Source: Berberis thunbergii
Lineage: Eukaryota; Streptophyta; Magnoliopsida; Ranunculales; Berberidaceae
DNA length: 64,000 nt
NCBI GenBank assembly: GCA_003290165.1
Contig: QNQO01001860.1
Location: forward strand, 62,001 to 126,000
Direction: 5' to 3'
Below the pieces are notes generated by a model. The model worked only from the letters and a program-made list of their open reading frames with translations, was not told the origin of the DNA and searched no databases. Each line of letters starts with the position of its first letter. Within the stretch, counting starts at the first letter, position 1. Shown here in pieces: positions 59,301 through 64,000 of the stretch. The position numbers and the translations under genes are program-made.

Positions 59301-60449
59301 CGAAGGGGTAGGATTGATGGTGCCAGACCCGCGAACACAAGATGGTGACCCATCGGCTAAAGTGACGGTAGAAGTAAAAGCATTGGATTGAAAAGAAGAA
59401 AATATACTAGAATTACCTGTCATATGATCTGTGGCACCAGAATCAATGACCCATTTGGAGGATGATGAAAGAAGACAAACATCGGGTTTACCTGAATCGG
59501 CAATAGCTGTGACAGAAGGAGAGGAAGACTTGAGTGATTCCTGATACTTTGAGAACTTGGCAAATTCATCAGCAGAGATAAGGACTGATTTGTCAGAGGC
59601 ATCAGTAGTGATCGCAACATGAGCTAAGCGTTTTTGCCGATTTTTAAACTGTAGCTTTCGACAGTCAAACTTGGTATGGCCCGGCTTCTTACAATAGTTG
59701 CAAATAATACTTTCAGAATCCGGCGTGCGAGTATCAACCCCGTGTGAGCTGCCTCCTTTGTGTCCACTGTGATTAGACGGTCTCCCAGGTGCAGAGCTGT
59801 TATTTCGACTTATCAAAGCACCACTAAGCGGAACAGTGGGAGTACTCTCGGTGCGGAGAACACGACTAAAGACATCTTGTAAAGAGGAAATATCAGACCC
59901 AGAAAGAATTTGGGCCTTAGCAGAATCAAATTCAGGAGAAAGCCCTGCGAGAAAGCTCATGATAGCCATTTGCTCCCGTTGGCGTTGCTGAACCTTCACA
60001 TCAAGGCTAAATGGCAACAACATATTAAGCTCCTCATACGTTTTCTTGAATGCCATAAAGTAGTTGATAAGGGACTGATCTTGTTTTTCCACACGATAGA
60101 ATGCTTGGCAAACCTCATACATGCGAGAGAGATTCCCTTTCCCAGAGTACAAAAATTCCAAATAATCCATTAGTTCTTTAACAAATTCACAATGATTGAT
60201 CAAGCCAATTACCTCACTATCAATAGAATTCCGAATCTGAAGGAACAAGCGAGCATCTTCCCTAAGCCAGGTCTGTCGTGAATCCTCAGGAGGATCATTA
60301 GTCAAATGGTCATCTTTGTCAATACTTCGTAAATAAAGACGAACAGTCTTACTCCAGTCGTGATAATTCGAACCATTTAGCTTATGGTCCGTAATTTTAG
60401 ACATCACAGGAATCAGATCAGATACAACTACTGACTTCGTCTCAGCCAT
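56352..60449 (-). CDS. Copia gag-pol polyprotein, 1365 aa, open
   Basis: One frame from ATG at 60449 (MAETKSVVVSDL) to a TGA at 56354-56352 that overlaps the polypurine tract. Order: Gag (residues 1-245), zinc knuckle CNYCKKPGHTKFDC (Cys250, Cys253, His258, Cys263), protease WVIDSGATDHMTG (Asp336), integrase HHCC region (HCRLGHPSLPLLKKLC, CESC) and core (DVWGPCPI, DNAKEYT, QNGVAERKNRHL), reverse transcriptase (GCKWVFAVK, SPVAKLTSVRL, YVDDIVITGND), and RNase H (DADWAGS, SAESEYRAMA, KHIEIDCHFIREK). The RT motif LDIKNVFLHGD has Val where nearly all copia enzymes have Ala, which may reduce activity. Otherwise the length and motifs fit a potentially functional polyprotein. Confidence 0.96.
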   Translation of the reverse strand: MAETKSVVVSDLIPVMSKITDHKLNGSNYHDWSKTVRLYLRSIDKDDHLTNDPPEDSRQTWLREDARLFLQIRNSIDSEVIGLINHCEFVKELMDYLEFLYSGKGNLSRMYEVCQAFYRVEKQDQSLINYFMAFKKTYEELNMLLPFSLDVKVQQRQREQMAIMSFLAGLSPEFDSAKAQILSGSDISSLQDVFSRVLRTESTPTVPLSGALISRNNSSAPGRPSNHSGHKGGSSHGVDTRTPDSESIICNYCKKPGHTKFDCRKLQFKNRQKRLAHVAITTDASDKSVLISADEFAKFSKYQESLKSSSPSVTAIADSGKPDVCLLSSSSKWVIDSGATDHMTGNSSIFSSFQSNAFTSTVTLADGSPSCVRGSGTINPTPSLSLSSVLHLPNLSFNLLSVSQLTRHLNCCVSFYPDHCLFQDLMTKKIIGKGHASGGLYILDTSVPSSIACSSVTSPFEAHCRLGHPSLPLLKKLCPQYNKVSSLNCESCQFAKHHHLSSSPRVNKHASVPFELVHSDVWGPCPILSKTGFRYFVTFVDDYSRVTWLYLMKKRSELFYLFCAFCAEVKTQFNVSIQTLRSDNAKEYTQALFQSYMTQNDILHETSCVDTPSQNGVAERKNRHLETARARLFQMHVPKPFWADAVSTTCFLINRLPSSVLHGEIPYKILFPDKSLFPVDPKIFGSTCFVRDVRPQVTKLDPKSLKCVFLGYSRLQKGYRCYCPNLNKYLVSIDVTFLEDTPYFPSSPIPTRQGEDDDLLVYSITSSAPVSTPAPVSDPAPVKPPIIQVYSRRQPLDSCPVPAPSSSDPVPSNDLSIALRKGKRQCAYPISSFVSYNNLSSSSCSFIASLDSTSLPKTVREAISHPGWHNAMIEEMNALDDNGTWDLVDLPSGKRAIGCKWVFAVKVNPDGSVARLKARLVAKGYAQTCGVDYSDTFSPVAKLTSVRLFISMAASHNWPLHQLDIKNVFLHGDLQEEVYMAQPPGFVAQGESGRVCRLRKSLYGLKQSPRAWFGKFSQAVEKFGMMKSKSDHSVFYKRSAAGIILLVAYVDDIVITGNDTRGISSLKSFLHTQFHTKDLGVLKYFLGVEVTRSKRGIFLSQRKYVLDLLTETGKLGAKPCSAPMTPNVQLTDVGEPFADPERYRRLVGKLNYLTVTRPDIAYSVSVVSQFLSSPTIHHWAALKQILGYLKGAPGRGIVYENHGHTHIECFSDADWAGSKIDRRFTTGYCIFVGGNLVSWKSKKQTVVSRSSAESEYRAMAQSVCEIMWIYQLLTEVGLKATVPAKLWCDNQAALHIASNPVFHERTKHIEIDCHFIREKIQQGLISTGYVKTGEQLGDIFTKALTGVRVDYLCNKLGMINIYAPA

Positions 60450-61174
60450 AACAGATCAAATAAGTCGATCCTTGGAATTAAAACCTCCAAAATCAAATGT
60501 GACAAATTGGGAAATCTCCCCCAAAGCAAGAGAAATTAAAAAACGGAGGTTTGAAAGGCAGACAAACACGTTAAAGAATCTGGAAGGAGGGTCGATCTGG
60601 AAGGACAAGGCTTGATTTAAAGAACCTCGAAGGAGGGTCGATCTGGAAGGAGGTTTGAAAGGCAGATGGAGCAACCTGGAAGAGCAGACCAGCAGATGGA
60701 GCAACCTGGGGGTTCGAACGGCGGCTGGAAGAGCAGCTTCGACCGACTGGAAGAGGCGACTGGAGAGAAACTTCGACTGGAAGAATCGACTGGAAGAGTC
60801 GACCGGAAGAGAAGCGTCGACTTGAAGAGTCGACTGGAAGAAGGGACTGGAAGAGCAGCGTCGACTGGAAGAGTCGATCGGCGTCGCTTGGCGGCTGGAA
60901 GGGTCGAAGTCGACGCCTGTCAGAGGGTCGACCGGCTTCTAGGAGGGTCGATCTGTGGCTAGGACGGTCGGACAGCTTCGAACGACGCCTGGGGAGAGAG
61001 ATCGACGCCTGTGAGAGTCGATCTGTTGCTGGGAAGGTCGGACGGTGCCTGAGAAGATAGATCTGTGGCCTGGGAGGTCGAACTACGGTGAGAACCAAAC
61101 TTCAAACTTCGAATATTAAGCCCTAACTTCAAACTTCGAATCTTAATCTCAAACCCTAAGTGGCTCTGATACCA
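60450..61174 (-). other. Long repetitive 5' leader of copia-2
   Basis: This is 725 bp between the primer site and the gag ATG. About 60700-61060 is built from degenerate copies of GACTGGAAGAGTCGA and GGTCGATCTG, with GTCGA recurring every 12-30 bp. The compositional bias leaves long chance frames on both strands (for example 61098-60571 minus), Arg/Ser/Pro-rich on the coding strand, for which there is no protein evidence. Confidence 0.75.
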
Positions 61175-61330
61175 TGTAAACAGAGGTTAAGAGAATACTC
61201 TATTTCGTATATTATATTAAGAATATAGCATGTATTTATATACAAACTATTGAGGTTATTCTAGGAAACTATATCAATTTAGGATCTCTACAATTAACCT
61301 AATTGACAGCTATATACACACACTGTAACA

Positions 61331-61719
61331 ATAGATAAGATACAAATAAATTGAAACAACAATATATTACCTCTACAATATAAATACCCGCTATAAATAC
61401 ATTGGCAACATAGTCATTATCTTACTATTTATTATTCCAAGCTGATTATTAAGGTTAATATGTTTCAACTTAAGAAATAAAAGGTTTGGAAAGTGGTACT
61501 AATATCATGTGTTTCTTACTCCTTAAGGAACGAGAAGGAAATACTTCCTACTGAGAAAGGATCTATCTCGAGGAATTAGCACATGGCAATGCAAATTCAA
61601 ATTCATTGGTAAACCACTGAGGTTAGTTCTCATCAAATCAAGCCTAGCTGGTCTTTCAATCTATATGTTATCTCTTATTACCATCCCAACCTAAGTGCTA
61701 GCTCTACTGAGAAAGTAAC
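61331..61719. other. Spacer between copia-2 and a LINE relic
   Basis: No gene or element end recognised. Confidence 0.6.
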
Positions 61720-62649
61720 GAGCAACTTTTTACGACTCATAAATTTCACCTGATAGCTTGGATAAAGTTTGTCGTTCTAAGCTTCAAGGGGGCCTAGAAT
61801 TGAAGAAGTTTAAACTGATGAATAATGCTCTGCAAGGGAAATGGATATGGAGGTACATAAAAGAGTCTCAGGCCTTGTGAGGTATATCATTGAAGAGAAG
61901 TATAGGTCCAATCAAAATGGGTGGTTTGCCACGAAGATTCATGGCCTCTATAGACAAGGATTATGGAAAGCAACTCCAATGCGCAACAGCAGATTTTTCA
62001 AGCTTCATCCCTTGTTAACTCTGGAAATAGAGTTTCCTTTTGGAATGATCACTGGATAGATCAATGGCCACTCAAATTGATTTTCCCTCTTCTGCACAAT
62101 ATTTACAATAAAAAGGATGTGCTAGTGACAGACTTTCATTGTACTTCAGATCATGGAGGGAGCAGGAACCTCTTCTTGAGAAGAAGCTTAAATGAATGGG
62201 AAATTCAGGAGTGAGCAAACCTATTTTATCTGTTATACCAAAAGATATTGAATGAGAATGAAGATGAGATTGAAGGTAGCAAGGGCATCACTGTTAGCAC
62301 CTTTCTACTCTATTCTCACAAGGGCAGCGCCTCACCAGCAGAATTCAATTTCTCCCTTGAGGAAAAGAATTTGGATCACTCAAGCACCTCGCAAGTGGCC
62401 TTCTTTATGTGGACTATTTGTCACAGTAGACAGCCTAAAGAAAAAATGTATTCTTTTGGCCAACACCTTTTCATTTGTGTATCTTTAGTTGGGATAGAAT
62501 TTTCTATTTGTAACCGAGGGATGTTGGATATGGTTGTGTGGTTTTTCTGTTCCTAGCTGACAAGCTCAGTCACTAGTTCTCTTTGTAATCTTTTTTTTTT
62601 CTTCTAATAAATTGCCCAGTTTTACTACTACTACTACTAATACTAATAC

Positions 62650-62680
<31 letters not shown>

Positions 62681-62960
62681 TACCTTGAAGAGTCAATTAA
62701 TCATCTTCTATCTTTTAACTTCTCTAAGACAATATGGGATTTCTTTCTTGAGGGAATTGGGGAAACAAGATAGTTCAAGGGCCTCTTACTCATTGGAGTA
62801 GACAAAGGGCTTGACTGCAAAAGGTGCATATAATTGGTCCCATTTGTCGGACTTTATTTACTGGGCTATTTGCAAAGGACGAAACAGCCGCAATCTTTAA
62901 GGGGAGCTTCTAATTGGTCCATATAGTTGTTTTCCTCATCCTCAATCAAAATGTCAATTT
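61720..62960 (+). mobile_element. L1-type LINE relic (3' coding region)
   Basis: Frames from about 61780 read LMNNALQGKWIWRYIKESQA, YRSNQNGWFATKIHGLYRQG, then NSGNRVSFWNDHWIDQWPLK and LFLRRSLNEWEIQE, then SQVAFFMWTICHSRQP (around 62390-62440). This is the tail of a plant L1-like RT protein up to the zinc-knuckle-like zf-RVT domain, split by frameshifts. A microsatellite of ACT and TAA units (about 62624-62681) is inserted, after which HLLSFNFSKTIWDFFLEG-like coding appears to resume. The upstream RT core and endonuclease are absent. Confidence 0.85.
62624..62681 (+). repeat. (ACT)n(TAA)n microsatellite
   Basis: Runs of ACT followed by AAT/TAA units, about 57 bp in total. Confidence 0.95.
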
Positions 62961-64000
62961 GGCTTTGGGGGCCAAGCACATAAAACTCTTGGTGATCCAT
63001 GTAAATGACTTTATATTTGGCTGGGATAATATTGTATTTCCATAGTGTTTCTTCTTGTATCCCTTGGAGGTCAGTAGGTCCCTTTCACACTGTCGTCTTT
63101 CAATAATAAATATCTTTTTTTTACTGATCAAACAAAGAGAAAGATTGGATCTATTTGTTTAAAATCATACTAGTAATATCATTCCACATGAAATTCTCCT
63201 GTTGATTCAGTGGCTAGAGCTTTATTTATTTAGACTGATAAAAGAAAACTCCATTGACCAGATAATGGGGAAAAAAAAAGTTTGCACTAGAAAGCCTAAG
63301 GTTATCCACAAGACCTCCTAACAATTACAATAGAGACTGAGGACCTCATCCCAACCCACGCTACATACACATTTAAAGCTGCCAATCAGCAAACCCCATT
63401 CAAAGTACAAACAAGTGATCAATTAATCTCCTCCTCTGAATCCCCACTTTTGTTTCTCCCAAAACACCAACTCAGAGTCAAAACCTAATACATGGAAGCT
63501 CACATCATCTTCAAATCATCCTCCAAAACTATGACATATGAGTCTTGAGTACCGAAGATCAGACAACATAAGACATATCGTCCAAAACCATCCATGATCC
63601 TATACACCCCTTCGTTTCATCATTAGGTGTGAACTTACAGATCGAATTCCATAGAACAGACATTAATTTAACCTCAACCTTGGGCCTTTTCTTTGAATGG
63701 GTAACAAATGAGCAAGTTTCCATGAGAAATTCATTTTCTTAGTCAATGGGTGGTAGTTAGATTAATGATTTTGTTACTAGATGCTTGCCAAAAAAAAAAA
63801 AAATCAATTCCTTTTAACAAAAGATTCCACCCGAAATCTCATTTCGTTCTACTTCCCCCTCCACCTCTTAAGCTCATTGAGATTGGAATTTACAAGCAGA
63901 TAAGATTCATTCTTTCTAAAAAAAAGTAATATTAAGGTTATGTGTTCAGCGGAAGGAAACAAACAAATAGTAGAAACTTGACTTGACAAAGTTTCAGAAC
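62961..64000. other. Spacer at the right edge
   Basis: No gene, RNA or repeat family recognised. A poly-A run lies at about 63788-63804. Confidence 0.6.

Larger units (their letters stand above)
56189..61330 (-). mobile_element. Complete Ty1/copia retrotransposon (copia-2)
   Basis: The LTRs are 156 bp each, at 56189-56344 and 61175-61330, starting TGTAAACAGAG and ending CACTGTAACA. I count three differences between them. ATAGA flanks both sides (56184-56188 and 61331-61335). The primer site for tRNA-iMet is at 61161-61174, directly against the 5' LTR; the polypurine tract CTTGAGGGGGAG is at 56356-56345. The single gag-pol frame is open. With usual plant LTR rates, the divergence suggests insertion within roughly the last one to two million years. 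Confidence 0.97.

Noticed and set aside
60571..61098. 175-codon minus-strand frame in the copia-2 leader
   Set aside because: Arg/Ser/Pro/Leu-rich product of the tandem GTCGA repeats; frames are open on both strands there, so openness follows from composition.

Overview
The window is nuclear DNA from a eudicot plant. It is AT-rich, its genes have many introns with GT-AG borders, and it is full of plant-type transposons (Ty1/copia elements primed by initiator tRNA-Met, a TRIM, MULE-, Tourist- and CACTA-like MITEs, L1- and RTE-type LINEs). Nothing bacterial, organellar or viral was seen. I cannot name the species. All exon structures were worked out by eye from reading frames and splice borders.

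Three host genes look intact. (1) A GATA26/27-type transcription factor on the plus strand, 7078-15363, has 8 exons encoding 535 aa: a type IV zinc finger at the N-terminus and a DEUBAD-like domain in the second half. (2) A TAF1C-like protein (RNA polymerase I selectivity factor, beta-propeller type) is encoded on the plus strand, mainly by one large exon, 31470-33896. (3) A TRF4/Cid1-type nucleotidyltransferase on the minus strand, 53268 down to 42970, has 9 exons encoding 645 aa. It keeps its catalytic Gly-Ser and three Asp residues, and one 7-kb intron is packed with nested transposons.

Layout: 1-6580 is gene-poor, with one SINE-like piece. 6580-15650 is the GATA gene. 16640-16940 is an ARO (armadillo-repeat-only) gene relic. 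17132-18237 is a Mutator-type MITE that received a TRIM with three LTR copies. 18268-21965 is a deleted copia element. 22240-27040 holds MITEs and relics of TAF1C, callose synthase and ankyrin genes. 27279-31199 is a threefold tandem repeat leading into the TAF1C-like gene. 34438-41255 holds relics of callose synthase, a RecQ helicase and an LRR receptor kinase, followed by a CACTA-like end. 42970-53268 is the nucleotidyltransferase gene. 53600-56190 holds MITEs and an RTE LINE tail. 56189-61330 is a complete young copia element with one 1365-codon polyprotein frame. 61720-62960 is a LINE relic, and the last kilobase shows nothing I recognise.

The most notable signals are these. The TRIM LTRs carry an exact match to the plant snRNA upstream sequence element, 33-35 bp (centre to centre) before a TATA box, which is the spacing of Pol II snRNA genes. 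The tri-LTR TRIM sits between a single 5-bp target duplication. The tandem repeats before the TAF1C-like gene each carry a different later insertion. Two broken TAF1C-to-callose-synthase blocks point to an old segmental duplication.
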